Positions 9,378 to 24,945 of a stretch of 64,000 nt of DNA are shown here, one piece after another (positions within the stretch are counted from its first letter, which is position 1; each line of letters starts with the position of its first letter). The notes under the pieces were generated by a model. That model had not been told where the DNA came from, did no database searches, and was given only the letters and a program-made list of their open reading frames with translations. A program made the position numbers and the translations under genes. Origin of the DNA: an uncultured Pelagibacteraceae bacterium (GTDB lineage Bacteria; Pseudomonadota; Alphaproteobacteria; Pelagibacterales; Pelagibacteraceae); contig CACKNR010000005.1 in the NCBI GenBank assembly GCA_902601545.1, positions 1-64,000 of the forward strand. Direction: 5' to 3'.

Positions 9378-10781
9378 ATGAAATTACTTAATAAAATATT
9401 AATTCTTTTTATTATTTTTAATTTTTCTTTTGCAAACTCAAAGCCTGTGCCAGAGTCTTTTGCAGATTTAGCAGATCAATTAATGCCTTCAGTTGTTAAT
9501 ATTTCAACAACACAAACAGTTAGAACAACTACTAATCAATTTCCTTTTCAGTTTCCTCCTGGATCACCATTTGGTGAAATGTTTAAAGATTTTGAGAGAC
9601 CAACAGAGAGAAAAGCATCATCTTTAGGATCTGGGTTTATAATTGATAGGAAAGGAACAGTTGTTACAAATAATCATGTAATTTCTGGAGCAGATGATAT
9701 TTTAGTAAGAGTTGGAGATAAAGAATACAAAGCTAAAGTGATAGGCGCTGATCCATATATGGACATTGCGGTTTTAAAAATGGAAACTAAAGATCAATTT
9801 AAACCAGTCAGTTTTGGAGACTCTGATAAAGCAAGAGTTGGAGATTGGGCAGTTGCAATTGGAAACCCTTTTGGTCTTGGCGGAACAGTAACAGCAGGAA
9901 TTATTTCAGCAAGAAACAGAGACATTAATCTGACAAGATATGACGACTTCATACAAACAGACGCATCTATAAATCAAGGTAATTCTGGTGGACCTTTATT
10001 TAATCTTAAAGGCGAGGTAATTGGAATTAACACTGCAATTATTGCACCAGGTCAATCAGGTTCTATAGGAATTGGGTTTGCAATTCCAGCTAATGCGGCT
10101 TCGAATGTTATCAATCAATTAATAAAATTTGGAGAAACAAAAAGGGGTTGGTTAGGTGTAAGAATTCAAGAAGTAACAAAAGAAATAGCTGAAGTAGAAA
10201 AATTAAAAAAACCTCAAGGCGCTTTAGTTGCAAGCGTTGGAGAGAATAGTCCAGCCGATAAAGCTGGGATAAAAGCAGGTGACATAATTTTAAATTTTGA
10301 TGGAAAAAAAATTGATACCATGAGAACACTTCCAAAAGTAGTCGCCTCAACTGAAGTTGGAAAAAGCGTAGATTTAAAAATTTGGAGAAATAAAAAATTA
10401 ATTTCAAAAAGGTTAATTTTAGGAAGACTTGAGTCATCTGAAGAGTTTAAAGAAAAAAAAACTAAAGTTGTAAAAAAAGTTGAGGATATTGAGAAATTAA
10501 AAATAGCTGTTAGAGATATTACCAATGAGGATATATCTTCAAGAAATTTGAATAAAAAAACTACAGGGGCAATCATAACAGAGATCTCTAATAGAAGTCC
10601 GCTTACCAATCTATTAAGCGTAAACGATATTATAATCGAAGTCCAAAAGTCTCCCGTAAAGTCATCATCTGATTTAAAAAGATTAGTCGATAATTTTTTT
10701 CAAAAAGGAGAAAAAACATTACTTTTGACTGTAATTAATAAAAATAATCAAAGACGTTACCTTGGCGTTAAAATTAATTAG
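9378..10781 (+). CDS. degP: Do/DegP-family periplasmic serine endoprotease
   Basis: VTNNHVI, DIAVLKM, NQGNSGGPLFN catalytic motifs, two PDZ-like regions. Confidence 0.92.
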   Translation: MKLLNKILILFIIFNFSFANSKPVPESFADLADQLMPSVVNISTTQTVRTTTNQFPFQFPPGSPFGEMFKDFERPTERKASSLGSGFIIDRKGTVVTNNHVISGADDILVRVGDKEYKAKVIGADPYMDIAVLKMETKDQFKPVSFGDSDKARVGDWAVAIGNPFGLGGTVTAGIISARNRDINLTRYDDFIQTDASINQGNSGGPLFNLKGEVIGINTAIIAPGQSGSIGIGFAIPANAASNVINQLIKFGETKRGWLGVRIQEVTKEIAEVEKLKKPQGALVASVGENSPADKAGIKAGDIILNFDGKKIDTMRTLPKVVASTEVGKSVDLKIWRNKKLISKRLILGRLESSEEFKEKKTKVVKKVEDIEKLKIAVRDITNEDISSRNLNKKTTGAIITEISNRSPLTNLLSVNDIIIEVQKSPVKSSSDLKRLVDNFFQKGEKTLLLTVINKNNQRRYLGVKIN

Positions 10782-10783
10782 TC

Positions 10784-11701
10784 TTGTCTAAAAAGTTATT
10801 ACTCTTAGCAGGTCCCACAGCTTCAGGTAAATCAAATTTAGCAATCAAATTAGCAAAAAAATTAAACGGTGAGATTATCAATGCAGACAGTATGCAAGTT
10901 TTTAAAGAATTTAAAATTTTGTCTTCTAGACCAACGCTAAGTCAAACTAAAAAAGTAAAACACCACCTATATGGTATTATTTCTGTAAAAAAATATTTTT
11001 CAGCAGGTGATTGGCTTAAACAAGCAAAAAAAAAAATTGATAGTTGTGTTAAAAGAAAAAAAATTCCAATAGTTGTTGGAGGAACTGGCCTTTACTTTAA
11101 TACAATCATTAAAGGCATGAGTAAAATTCCTGATATCGATTTGAAGACAAGAAATACCGTAAGAAACCTTTACCGAAAACTTGGTTCTAAAGAATTTTAT
11201 AGCCAGCTGCTTAAACTTGATCCTAAAATAAAGGGAAGAATACTTCCGACTGATGCACAAAGATTACAAAGAGCTTATGAAGTAAAACTTAAAACAAATA
11301 AATCATTATTTGATTGGTTTGCAAATACAAAATCTGAATTTAAAGATTTTGAAATAATGAAAATTTTTATTAATACCCCAAGAGAGGTTTTGCTTAAAAA
11401 AATTTCTTTAAGAACTCAGCAAATGTTTAGTAATAGATGTATTAATGAAGTAAAAAAATTCAATAGTCTGAAGGTAAAGAAAAGTTTATCCGCAAATAAA
11501 TTAATCGGCGTCCAAGAAATTAATGATTTTTTAAAGAAATCAATATCACTTGAGCATTGCAAAGAACTTATTAATATAAAGACTAGACAATACGCAAAAA
11601 GACAAAATACATGGGCTAGAGGCCATATGAAGAATTGGAATAAGCTTTATTCCAAAAATTTCTCAAATCTTTTAAAAAAATCATTAAAAGTCGTAAGCTA
11701 A
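10784..11701 (+). CDS. miaA: tRNA dimethylallyltransferase MiaA (TTG start)
   Basis: LAGPTASGKSNLAIKLAKKLNGEIINADSMQVF; VGGTGLYF. Confidence 0.92.
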   Translation: MSKKLLLLAGPTASGKSNLAIKLAKKLNGEIINADSMQVFKEFKILSSRPTLSQTKKVKHHLYGIISVKKYFSAGDWLKQAKKKIDSCVKRKKIPIVVGGTGLYFNTIIKGMSKIPDIDLKTRNTVRNLYRKLGSKEFYSQLLKLDPKIKGRILPTDAQRLQRAYEVKLKTNKSLFDWFANTKSEFKDFEIMKIFINTPREVLLKKISLRTQQMFSNRCINEVKKFNSLKVKKSLSANKLIGVQEINDFLKKSISLEHCKELINIKTRQYAKRQNTWARGHMKNWNKLYSKNFSNLLKKSLKVVS

Positions 11702-11738
11702 AACTTGACGCAATCCATTTCTAGGCTAGATTGTATGT

Positions 11739-13504
11739 ATGCCAAAATTATTGAGCGGAGCAGAGATTGTATTTAAAGCACTAGAGGATCAAAAAGTAGA
11801 ATATATTTTTGGTTATCCTGGAGGCGCAGTATTACCGATTTATGATGAGTTAAAAAATCATAAATCAATTAAACATATTTTGGCTAGACACGAGCAAGGA
11901 GCGGGACATTCAGCCGAGGGTTATGCACGATCAAGCGGGAAGCCAGGAGTTTTATTAGTAACATCTGGACCTGGAGCTACTAATGCAGTAACTGCTCTTA
12001 CAGACGCTTACATGGATTCAATTCCTCTTGTTTGTATCTCAGGACAAGTTCCAACTCATTTGATCGGAACAGACGCCTTTCAAGAATGTGATACAACTGG
12101 AATCACGAGACCATGTACTAAACATAATTGGTTGGTTAAAGATGTAAACGATCTCTCAAGAATTTTACATTTAGCTTTCGAAGTAGCAACTACAGGAAGG
12201 CCAGGACCAGTCTTAGTTGATATTCCAAAAGACATTCAATTTAAAAAAGGGAAATATAAATTTTTTAAAAATACACTTAAAAAAAAACTTAATGGCAAAG
12301 CAACTCACAAAATATCTAATTCAGAATTAGATAAATTTATTGATCTTATTAAAAAATCATCAAAACCTATTTTTTACACAGGTGGAGGAGTGATAAATTC
12401 TGGACCAGAAGCAAGTAAATATTTAAGAGAATTAGTTTCATTAACAGGATTTCCAATAACTTCAACCTTACAAGGACTTGGAGCATATCCAGGAGATGAT
12501 CCACAATTTTTAGGGATGCTAGGCATGCATGGAACTTATGAAGCTAATAATGCTATGCATGATTGTGATTTAATGATTAATATAGGTGCGCGGTTTGACG
12601 ACAGAATCACGGGTAAAGTAGATGAATTTTCACCAGGTTCAAAAAAAATTCACGTTGATATTGACCCATCTTCAATTGGGAAGAATATAAAAGTTGATTT
12701 AGCGATTGTAAGCGATGTGACTACACTTTTGAAATCTTTAATTAAAAGATTTAAAGAAAAAAATAAAAACTTTGTAAATTCTAATAAACAAAAAACATCT
12801 AAATGGTGGGAACAAATTGGAAAATGGAGAGAAAAAAGGTCTCTAAACTTTATCAATAGCGATAAGATTATTAAACCCCAACATGCAGTTCAAAGACTAT
12901 ATGAACTAACAAAAAATCAAGACACGTTTATTACTACTGAGGTGGGCCAGCATCAAATGTGGGCAGCTCAACATTACAAATTTAATAAACCAAATAGATG
13001 GATGACGTCTGGAGGTCTTGGAACAATGGGATATGGACTCCCAGCAGCAATCGGTGTTCAAATTGCAAACCCAGGAAAATTAGTTGTTGATATTGCTGGA
13101 GAAGCATCAGTTTTAATGACAATGCAAGAAATGTCTACAGCGGTACAATATAGATTACCTATAAAAATATTCATATTGAATAATGAATACATGGGAATGG
13201 TAAGACAGTGGCAAGAACTTTTGCACGAAAAAAATTATTCTGAAAGTTACACAGCTGCATTACCAGATTTTGTAAAGTTAGCAGAGTCATATGGCTGTAT
13301 TGGTATAAGAGCTAAAACACCAAATGAGCTAGACGAAAAAATTAATGAAATGATTAGTGTTGATAAACCAGTAATTTTTGACTGTGTTGTAGACAAAGCA
13401 GAAAACTGTTTTCCAATGATACCTTCAGGCAAGCCTCATAATCAAATGATTTTAGGACCTGAGGAAGAAGAAGAAATTTCTGACGAAGGGAAAGTTTTAG
13501 TTTA

Positions 13505-13505
<1 letters not shown>
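11739..13505 (+). CDS. ilvB: acetolactate synthase large subunit
   Basis: YPGGAVLPIYDEL, HEQGAGHSAEGYARSSGKPG, ThDP-enzyme motifs; followed by small subunit and ilvC. Confidence 0.94.
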
Positions 13506-15075
<1,570 letters not shown>

Positions 15076-15177
15076 CCCAATCTGAGTCCAAATTACCAAG
15101 TTGGACCACATAATTATTTGCAAATTCTAGCTTTGATTGTAATATGAAGAGATTTAAATTTTACAAATTATTAAACT

Positions 15178-17785
<2,608 letters not shown>

Positions 17786-17804
17786 TTTATCTTTAAATGA
17801 ATAA

Positions 17805-18650
17805 ATGTCAGTCAGTAGAGATGATTTTAGTATAGCTTTTCGTTCAGCGCTTCTGAAAAGAGGAGGAGCACAAAAATTTTCAGTTCTTTCCTTAATATTT
17901 TTAGCTCTCATTATATTTTTCTTAGATGTTTATGGAGTAAAATTTACAAAACCTGTAAGAGCATTTATTAATGATGTTGTTTATAGAGTAACTTTTTTAG
18001 CTTCAACACCTACTAGATTCGTTCCTCAACTTGGTAAAGATTTTACAAGCTATATCAACGTTAGAAAAGAAAATGAGAATTTAAAAATTGAACTAGAAAA
18101 ATATAAGCTGTTAGAATTAAATGTTGAGTTTCTAGCTGATGAAAATAAAAATCTACAAAAAATATTAGAAACAGAATATTTTAACAAAAATCTTAGTAAT
18201 ATTCTTTTAGCTAAAGTGTTAGTAGATAAAAATAGTCCTTTTCTTAAATCAATTATAATTAATAAGGGAACTAGAGCTGGTGTTTTAAAAGGCATGCCAA
18301 TTACTAAAGATAATTATTTAGTAGGTCGAGTTGTAGAAACCAATTATTTATCTTCAAGAATTTTGTTACTTAATGATTTAAATAGCAGAATTCCTGTCAC
18401 TTTAGACCAAGGCGCGCAAGCAATTTTATCTGGAAGCGGATCTAATAAACCAATTTTAGAATATTTACCTGAAGATTATGAAATACTAGAAAACATAAAT
18501 GTATTTGCATCTGGTAAAGATGGAATATTTGCTTCTGGAACTCCAGTTGGAAAAACAAATGATAAAGGTGAAGTTGAGCTTTTTGTTGACCCTAATCAGC
18601 TTTCATTTGTCACTGTGAATTTAAATACAATTAAAAAAGAGGATTTCTAA
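17805..18650 (+). CDS. mreC: rod shape-determining protein MreC
   Basis: Position after mreB; coiled coil plus KGMPITKDNYLVGRV. Confidence 0.9.
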   Translation: MSVSRDDFSIAFRSALLKRGGAQKFSVLSLIFLALIIFFLDVYGVKFTKPVRAFINDVVYRVTFLASTPTRFVPQLGKDFTSYINVRKENENLKIELEKYKLLELNVEFLADENKNLQKILETEYFNKNLSNILLAKVLVDKNSPFLKSIIINKGTRAGVLKGMPITKDNYLVGRVVETNYLSSRILLLNDLNSRIPVTLDQGAQAILSGSGSNKPILEYLPEDYEILENINVFASGKDGIFASGTPVGKTNDKGEVELFVDPNQLSFVTVNLNTIKKEDF

Positions 18651-19162
18651 TGGCAAAAAATTCAATATTGAATAAGATTTATAATTCTGGCCCTCTCATT
18701 TTACTATACTATTTATGTATTAGCGAAATGGATACCAATCTAGAAAAAACATTTGAAATATTTACATTAAACTTTCAAATAATATTAATTTATTTTTGGG
18801 TGCTGAAAAGGCCGGACTTGATGGCAAACGGCCATATCTTTATAGCTGGGTTGATTAACGATGTTGTAATGGGCTTTCCTCTAGGCATCAGTTCACTATC
18901 TTATTTAATAATAATTTTTGTAGGAACTTATGTAAGAAACAAAAGTGTAAATACTACTATAGCATCAGATTGGTTTACATTTTTAATGGCCATGATTTTC
19001 TCAAATTTATTATTTTTTTCGTTATTAAATAATTTTTCAGATATTTCATTTAGCTATCAAAAAATAGGATACAATATGTTTTTTACTTTATTTATGTTCC
19101 CTATTTTTTGGCTCTTATTTAATGTTTATCAATTAACTTTTATAGGTAACCGAGATGCTTAG
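18650..19162 (+). CDS. mreD: rod shape-determining protein MreD
   Basis: Multi-TM 170-aa ORF between mreC and mrdA. Confidence 0.8.
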   Translation: MAKNSILNKIYNSGPLILLYYLCISEMDTNLEKTFEIFTLNFQIILIYFWVLKRPDLMANGHIFIAGLINDVVMGFPLGISSLSYLIIIFVGTYVRNKSVNTTIASDWFTFLMAMIFSNLLFFSLLNNFSDISFSYQKIGYNMFFTLFMFPIFWLLFNVYQLTFIGNRDA

Positions 19163-21089
19163 TCCCAGTTCAGGAAATACTGTAATTAAGTCAAAATTAA
19201 TTGGAAGAAGAATGTTTTTACTCACTGCAGCTAAAGCGGTAATAATGGTTGGTATTATAGGAAGATTAGTTTCTTTACAAATTAACGAAAGAACAAAATA
19301 TAAAACTTTATCTGATAAAAATAGATTCAGAGAATGGAAATTAGCACCAGAGAGAGGTGTTATAAGAGATTTTTTTGACAAAGAAATAGCATCTAATCAA
19401 CAGGTTTATCAGGTTCATTTAATTCCAGAAAATTCAAAAGATATTGAAAAACTATTTGTCAGATTAAAAACAATTTTAAATATAACAGAGAAAAAATTAT
19501 TTTATCTTAGAAGAGTGATTGCTAAGCAAAAACCATGGGAACCAATCATAGTTTCGGATAATATAACATGGTCAGAATTTTCTAGATTGAATTTATTTTT
19601 ACATGAACTAGAAGGGGTAAAACCTATTGTATCAGTAGCGAGAATGTATCCTGATAATTCGTCCGCTCATATTTTAGGTTATGTATCTCAAGTAAGTGCA
19701 AAAGATTTGCAAACAAAGAAATATTTGAAAGATTTACATGTCCCAGGAATGAGTATTGGTAAAACTGGCCTTGAGAGAAAATTAGATGAGGAAATTATAG
19801 GTAAAATTGGGTTTCAAAGATATGAGGTAAATGCTTATGGAAAAAGAATCAAGCAGATCTTAATTAATGAGGGCCAGGCAGGAAAAAGTTTCAAAACAAC
19901 TCTAGATTTTGAAGTTCAAAAATTTACTAGCGAACTAATTAAAGACAAAGCCGCTGCTGTTTGTGTTATGGATGTATATAATGGAGATATAGTTTCTCTT
20001 GTTTCTTCTCCAACCTTTAAACCTAACGAGTTCGTTCATGGATTGGATAAAACTTATTGGAACAGTTTAATAAAAAATGAAATGAGACCGCTAACAAATA
20101 AAGCTATTGCCGGTCTCTACCCACCTGGATCAACAATAAAAACTCTTGTTGCTTTAAGTGCATTAGAAAATGGAGTTATTAAGCCGCTAGACACTTTTAA
20201 ATGTAGCGGAAAAATTGAACTTTATGGTGAAAAATTTCATTGCTGGGAAAAAGAAGGCCACGGAATTGTTAATTTAAGAAAGGGTATCCAAAGATCTTGC
20301 GACGTATACTTTTATGAGATCGCTAGGAAATTAGGCGTAGATAGATTATCTGAAACAGCTAAAAAATTTGGTCTTGGAAAAAAAGTTCTTAATGGATTTG
20401 TAGAGGAGAGATCAGGAGTAGTACCTAACACTAAATGGAAGAAAAAATTTATAGGACAAAATTGGTATTTGGGCGAGACTTTGCACTCTGGAATTGGCCA
20501 AGGATATTTTCAAAGCACTCCTTTACAACTCTGTTTAATGACTGCCCAAATTGCGAATGGTGGTTTTGAAATAAAACCAAGAATTATTTTTAATAAAAAA
20601 AATAATAGCTTAAGAGAATACATTAAATATAAAAATGAAAATCCTAATGACCCTCTTCCAACAGATTTATTAGTATCAAATTTTGAACTAAAACCTCTTT
20701 TTAAAAATCAAGAGAATATAAATTTAATCAAAGATGCAATGTTTTCTTCCTCAAATGAACCGGGCGGCACTTCCTACAGGCATCGATGGGAGAATAAAAA
20801 ATTTACATTTGCTGGAAAAACAGGATCATCACAAATAAAAAGATTTACTGAGGCTCAACGAGAGGCCGAAGTAAAGCAAGAGAGCTTACCCTACAAAGAT
20901 AGAGATCATGCATTATTTGTGGCATATGCACCTTACAATGATCCTAAATATGCAATAAGTGTTTTAGTAGAGCATGGAGGCTCAGGCGGGAAAGCTGCAG
21001 CTCCTATTGCTAAAAAAGTAATTAAAAAAGTTCTAGAGCGGCATGAGTTAAGGGAGAGAATAGATAGTTTACTAGGAGAGCAAGTATAA
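19155..21089 (+). CDS. mrdA: penicillin-binding protein 2
   Basis: LYPPGSTIK (SxxK active-site region), AGKTGSSQ (KTG); followed by RodA. Confidence 0.93.
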   Translation: MLSPSSGNTVIKSKLIGRRMFLLTAAKAVIMVGIIGRLVSLQINERTKYKTLSDKNRFREWKLAPERGVIRDFFDKEIASNQQVYQVHLIPENSKDIEKLFVRLKTILNITEKKLFYLRRVIAKQKPWEPIIVSDNITWSEFSRLNLFLHELEGVKPIVSVARMYPDNSSAHILGYVSQVSAKDLQTKKYLKDLHVPGMSIGKTGLERKLDEEIIGKIGFQRYEVNAYGKRIKQILINEGQAGKSFKTTLDFEVQKFTSELIKDKAAAVCVMDVYNGDIVSLVSSPTFKPNEFVHGLDKTYWNSLIKNEMRPLTNKAIAGLYPPGSTIKTLVALSALENGVIKPLDTFKCSGKIELYGEKFHCWEKEGHGIVNLRKGIQRSCDVYFYEIARKLGVDRLSETAKKFGLGKKVLNGFVEERSGVVPNTKWKKKFIGQNWYLGETLHSGIGQGYFQSTPLQLCLMTAQIANGGFEIKPRIIFNKKNNSLREYIKYKNENPNDPLPTDLLVSNFELKPLFKNQENINLIKDAMFSSSNEPGGTSYRHRWENKKFTFAGKTGSSQIKRFTEAQREAEVKQESLPYKDRDHALFVAYAPYNDPKYAISVLVEHGGSGGKAAAPIAKKVIKKVLERHELRERIDSLLGEQV

Positions 21090-22213
21090 TGTTTAAAGCA
21101 AGATCTATTCAATCATCGCTGAGCATGAAAGATAAAATTCTTTCAATTGATTATGTTTTAGTATTTTCAATATTTATACTAGGTCTTATTAGTATATTAG
21201 CTATGTACTCTACAGATGGTGGAGAATTAAAATACCATACAAAAAGTCATATACTTCGATTTTTTGTTTTCTTTAGTATGTTTTTAATTTTATCATTTAT
21301 TCAAATAAGATTTTGGCATAGCCAAAGCTATTTAATTTATATTTTATTCTTTATATTATTGCTAGGAGTTAAATATTTTGGATTAACATCATCCGGTTCT
21401 AAAAGATGGTTAGATCTTTACTTTATGAACCTACAGCCTTCTGAATTAATGAAGATAGGTCTTATTTTATTTTTAGCAAAATATTATCACCGTACTTCAA
21501 TTGAAAATTTAAATCGTGTTAGATATTTATTTTTACCGGTTGTTGTTTTAATTGCTCCATTAATATTGGTTGCAACTCAACCAGATTTAGGAACTGCATT
21601 ACTAATTGCTGCTGGTGGCCTTACAGTTGCGTGGCTTGCGGGTGTGAGAGTAAAATTTTTTGCTCTTTCTGGTTTAGCTTTTATGGCTTTGCTTCCAATA
21701 GCGATATCTTTTTTAAAACCATATCAAAAATCCAGAATTTTAACTTTTTTAAATCCTGAAAGAGACCCTTTAGGTGCTGGATATCAAATTATTCAATCCA
21801 AAATAGCTATTGGTTCAGGAGGTCTTTTTGGCAAAGGTTTTTTACAAGGTTCCCAAAGTTATCTAGATTATTTACCAGAAAAACATACAGATTTTATATT
21901 TACATTATTTTCTGAGGAGTTTGGTTTTTTTGGTTCATTATTTATATTATTTTTATATGCGATAATTGTTTGGAGAATAGTTCAAATAGGTAATGTTACA
22001 CGAAGCAACTTTGGAAAGTTATACTGTTATAGTTTTGCAACTGCTTTTTTTATTTATGTTGTAGTGAATATGATGATGGTTTTAGGTTTATTGCCTATTG
22101 TTGGTTCTCCTTTACCAATTATGTCATATGGTGGCTCGTCAATGCTAGCTATCATGTTTGGATTAGGGATCGCTATGTCATGCAAAGTCTATAAAGATAC
22201 ACCTGTAAATTAA
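21089..22213 (+). CDS. rodA: rod shape-determining protein RodA (SEDS)
   Basis: ATQPDLGTALLIA, PEKHTDFIFTLFSEEFGF, PIMSYGGSSM. Confidence 0.94.
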   Translation: MFKARSIQSSLSMKDKILSIDYVLVFSIFILGLISILAMYSTDGGELKYHTKSHILRFFVFFSMFLILSFIQIRFWHSQSYLIYILFFILLLGVKYFGLTSSGSKRWLDLYFMNLQPSELMKIGLILFLAKYYHRTSIENLNRVRYLFLPVVVLIAPLILVATQPDLGTALLIAAGGLTVAWLAGVRVKFFALSGLAFMALLPIAISFLKPYQKSRILTFLNPERDPLGAGYQIIQSKIAIGSGGLFGKGFLQGSQSYLDYLPEKHTDFIFTLFSEEFGFFGSLFILFLYAIIVWRIVQIGNVTRSNFGKLYCYSFATAFFIYVVVNMMMVLGLLPIVGSPLPIMSYGGSSMLAIMFGLGIAMSCKVYKDTPVN

Positions 22214-22277
22214 ACCTATTTTGAACAAATTTGATTTTTTTATCTACTTGTATATTATGCCAATAGGTGGTTAGCTT

Positions 22278-22742
22278 ATGAAAAAATACATGTTTGGAGA
22301 TAAAAAAAATAAACTCACAGATTCAGAAAGATCGCTAATAAGCGAGACTGTTAGCATCGAAGGTACGATTAATAGCTCAGGTGCAATAGATGTTGCTGGT
22401 TTGATAAAAGGTCCAGTATATTCTAAAGAAATCATAATTAGAGAAACGGGTTCAATCACAGGCTCGGTAGAAGGAGATCATATAGAAATCCATGGACATC
22501 TTGATGGTAAAGTTTCAGGTCAAGATGTTGTAATAGGCGGCACTGGCACTGTAAAAGGTGATATTGAATTTGGAAATAATTTAAAGACTGAAAATGGCGC
22601 AGATATAGATGGTTACATTAAAAAAACCAACAAATCTAAATCAACTTTAACTGGAGATTTTTTATTCAAGAAAAAAGAAAAAAAAGAACCAGCAGAGGGC
22701 GAAGAAAGACCAGAAGTAGTCAACAAAGAAGCTTTAGCATAA
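22278..22742 (+). CDS. bactofilin family protein
   Basis: Repeating beta-helix pattern: GTINSSGAIDVAGLIKGPVYSKEIIIRETGSITGSVEGDHIEIHGHLDGKVSG. Confidence 0.88.
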   Translation: MKKYMFGDKKNKLTDSERSLISETVSIEGTINSSGAIDVAGLIKGPVYSKEIIIRETGSITGSVEGDHIEIHGHLDGKVSGQDVVIGGTGTVKGDIEFGNNLKTENGADIDGYIKKTNKSKSTLTGDFLFKKKEKKEPAEGEERPEVVNKEALA

Positions 22743-22787
22743 TCTACCGCACTACAAATTTCTCTAACATTGCAATATAATTTCCTT

Positions 22788-24047
22788 ATGGAAAATCAAA
22801 AGTGTAATTCAGTGGGAATTATTGGATCTGGAATTCAAGGTGTTTGCATAGGTCTTAATCTAATAAAAAAAGGTATACCTGTTACTTTATTTGATAGGAA
22901 TGATCCTTTGTCTAAAGAATTTAAACCTGCCTCATATGGAAATGCGGGGCATTTTTCACCTTATGCTGTTTTACAATTTAATCGTCCTGATATTCTATAC
23001 GATGTTCCAAAAATGCTTCTTAGCTCTTACGGTCCTCTAGCATTAAAATGGAATTACGTTCCAAAGATGTTTCAATGGTTTTATCACTATCTTAAAAACT
23101 GTAACAAAAAATCAATGCTTCACACTGCAAAATATATGCACCAATTATTAAATTTATCCTTAGATGCATATGAAGAAATTTTTAAAGAAATTGATACTAG
23201 TGGTTTAGTTGAAAAGAAAGGTATAATTTATGTTTGGACAAATAAAAATTTAAAAAGTAGAAAATTAGAAATTAAAGTTCGCGATGACTTAGGAGTAAAG
23301 CAAAAACATCTTACGCAGAAAGAAATTCTACAACTTGAACCAAATTTAAATCCCGTTTTCGATGCAGGCGTTCTTTATGATTATGCTATGCACGCGAGAG
23401 ATCCCCACGGCATACTTAAAAAATTATTTAAACTATACATTGATAAAGGAGGAAAATTTATTCAAACAGATATTAAAAGTTTGGAACAAACTTCTATAAA
23501 CGAAACAGTAATAAACTCTGAAAAGGAAAAGTATAAATTTGAAAAAACTGTAGTTGCCTCCGGTGCTTTTTCAAAAAATTTGACTGACAGATTAGGAGAA
23601 AAAATACCTTTAGATACAGAACGTGGATATCATGTTCATTTTAAAGATATGGATCATCTAATTTCGAGACCTGTAATATTTTTAGACAGAGGCTTTGGAA
23701 TGACACCCATGAACCAGGGCTTAAGAGCTGTGGGTACCGTTGAGCTTGGAGGATTAAAAAACCCTCCATCAAAAAAACGTCTGGAATATATCATTAATTG
23801 CTCAAAAGAATTATTACCCCAGCTTGGAAAACATGAAGATGAATGGTTGGGCTTCAGACCGACATTGCCAGATTTTTTACCTATTTTAGGGCCGTCTTTA
23901 AAAAATAAGAACATAATATATGCATTTGGCCATCAACATCTAGGATGGACTTTGGGCGCTATTACTGGCAAAATTATTTCTGGAATAGTTGCTGGAGAAA
24001 AAACTAACTTAGATTTAGCTCCTTACAGCTCAAAAAGATTTAATTAG
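22788..24047 (+). CDS. FAD-dependent D-amino-acid dehydrogenase/DadA-like oxidoreductase
   Basis: VGIIGSGIQGVCIGLNLIKKGIPVTLFDRNDP; C-terminal GFRPTLPDFLPILGP; start moved to internal Met. Confidence 0.8.
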   Translation: MENQKCNSVGIIGSGIQGVCIGLNLIKKGIPVTLFDRNDPLSKEFKPASYGNAGHFSPYAVLQFNRPDILYDVPKMLLSSYGPLALKWNYVPKMFQWFYHYLKNCNKKSMLHTAKYMHQLLNLSLDAYEEIFKEIDTSGLVEKKGIIYVWTNKNLKSRKLEIKVRDDLGVKQKHLTQKEILQLEPNLNPVFDAGVLYDYAMHARDPHGILKKLFKLYIDKGGKFIQTDIKSLEQTSINETVINSEKEKYKFEKTVVASGAFSKNLTDRLGEKIPLDTERGYHVHFKDMDHLISRPVIFLDRGFGMTPMNQGLRAVGTVELGGLKNPPSKKRLEYIINCSKELLPQLGKHEDEWLGFRPTLPDFLPILGPSLKNKNIIYAFGHQHLGWTLGAITGKIISGIVAGEKTNLDLAPYSSKRFN

Positions 24048-24054
24048 GTTTTTT

Positions 24055-24945
24055 TTGTCAAAAAATTATTTAGCTTACACATTTCTTACACTGGCAGCTC
24101 TATTCTGGTCAGGAAATTTTATTGTTGGAAAGTTTGCAACTTTATTTGAAGTTCCACCACTAACTTTAAATTTTTTAAGGTGGGTATTAGTATGGTTCCT
24201 ATTAATACCATTTACAATTAAAGAAATCTTAGTAAAGAAAAACTATATTAAACAAAAATTTTTCATAATTGGTTTAATGGGAATATTATCAATTAGTACC
24301 TTTAACTCAGTTGTTTATTTTGCTTTAAACTTTACACAAGTTATAAACGCAGTTCTAATGTTAGCCGCTATTCCTCCAATGATAATTATTTTTTCATCCA
24401 TTATGAAAATTGAAAAAACTAATATATTTCAATTATCTGGACTACTCTTATCCATCTTTGGAGTTGGAACAATTATTTCAAATGCAGATATCCAAAAAAT
24501 AGTTTCTTTGAGTTTTAATAAGGGTGATATATGGATGCTAATTTGTGTTTTGAGTTGGTCATTATATTCAACTTTACTTAAAAAAAATAAATTTGAATTA
24601 TCTCAATTTTCGTTAATCCAAATTATGGTCACAGTAGGATTAATATTTTTAGTCCCACAGTTTGTATATGAGCAATCAATTGGATTAGAAATTAAAATTA
24701 ATAAAGCTTTTATATTAATATTGCTTTATGTAGTTATTTTTCCTGCGATCGCAGCTTATTATTGTTGGCAAAAAGCTATTGAGCTAATAGGTCCTAACAG
24801 GTCATCAATGTTTATTCAACTGATGCCACTTTTCAGTGCATTAATGGCAATTTTAATATTTAAAGAAAAATTTCAATTATTTCATTTTATTGGAGCTACC
24901 TTTATAATATCTGGTATTTATTTATCAAATAGGAAAACCCAATGA
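24055..24945 (+). CDS. EamA/DMT family transporter (TTG start)
   Basis: Ten-TM-like protein; FWSGNFIVGKFA; GPNRSSMFIQLMPLFSALMAIL. Confidence 0.85.
   Translation: MSKNYLAYTFLTLAALFWSGNFIVGKFATLFEVPPLTLNFLRWVLVWFLLIPFTIKEILVKKNYIKQKFFIIGLMGILSISTFNSVVYFALNFTQVINAVLMLAAIPPMIIIFSSIMKIEKTNIFQLSGLLLSIFGVGTIISNADIQKIVSLSFNKGDIWMLICVLSWSLYSTLLKKNKFELSQFSLIQIMVTVGLIFLVPQFVYEQSIGLEIKINKAFILILLYVVIFPAIAAYYCWQKAIELIGPNRSSMFIQLMPLFSALMAILIFKEKFQLFHFIGATFIISGIYLSNRKTQ

Noticed and set aside
10111-10609. Two overlapping minus-strand ORFs inside degP
   Set aside because: Leu/Phe-rich antisense shadows of a strong protease gene.
15086-15106. GTCCAA...TTGGAC hairpin before leuA, considered as terminator or leader attenuator
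   Set aside because: Only 6 bp, no U-tract and no leucine-rich leader ORF seen.
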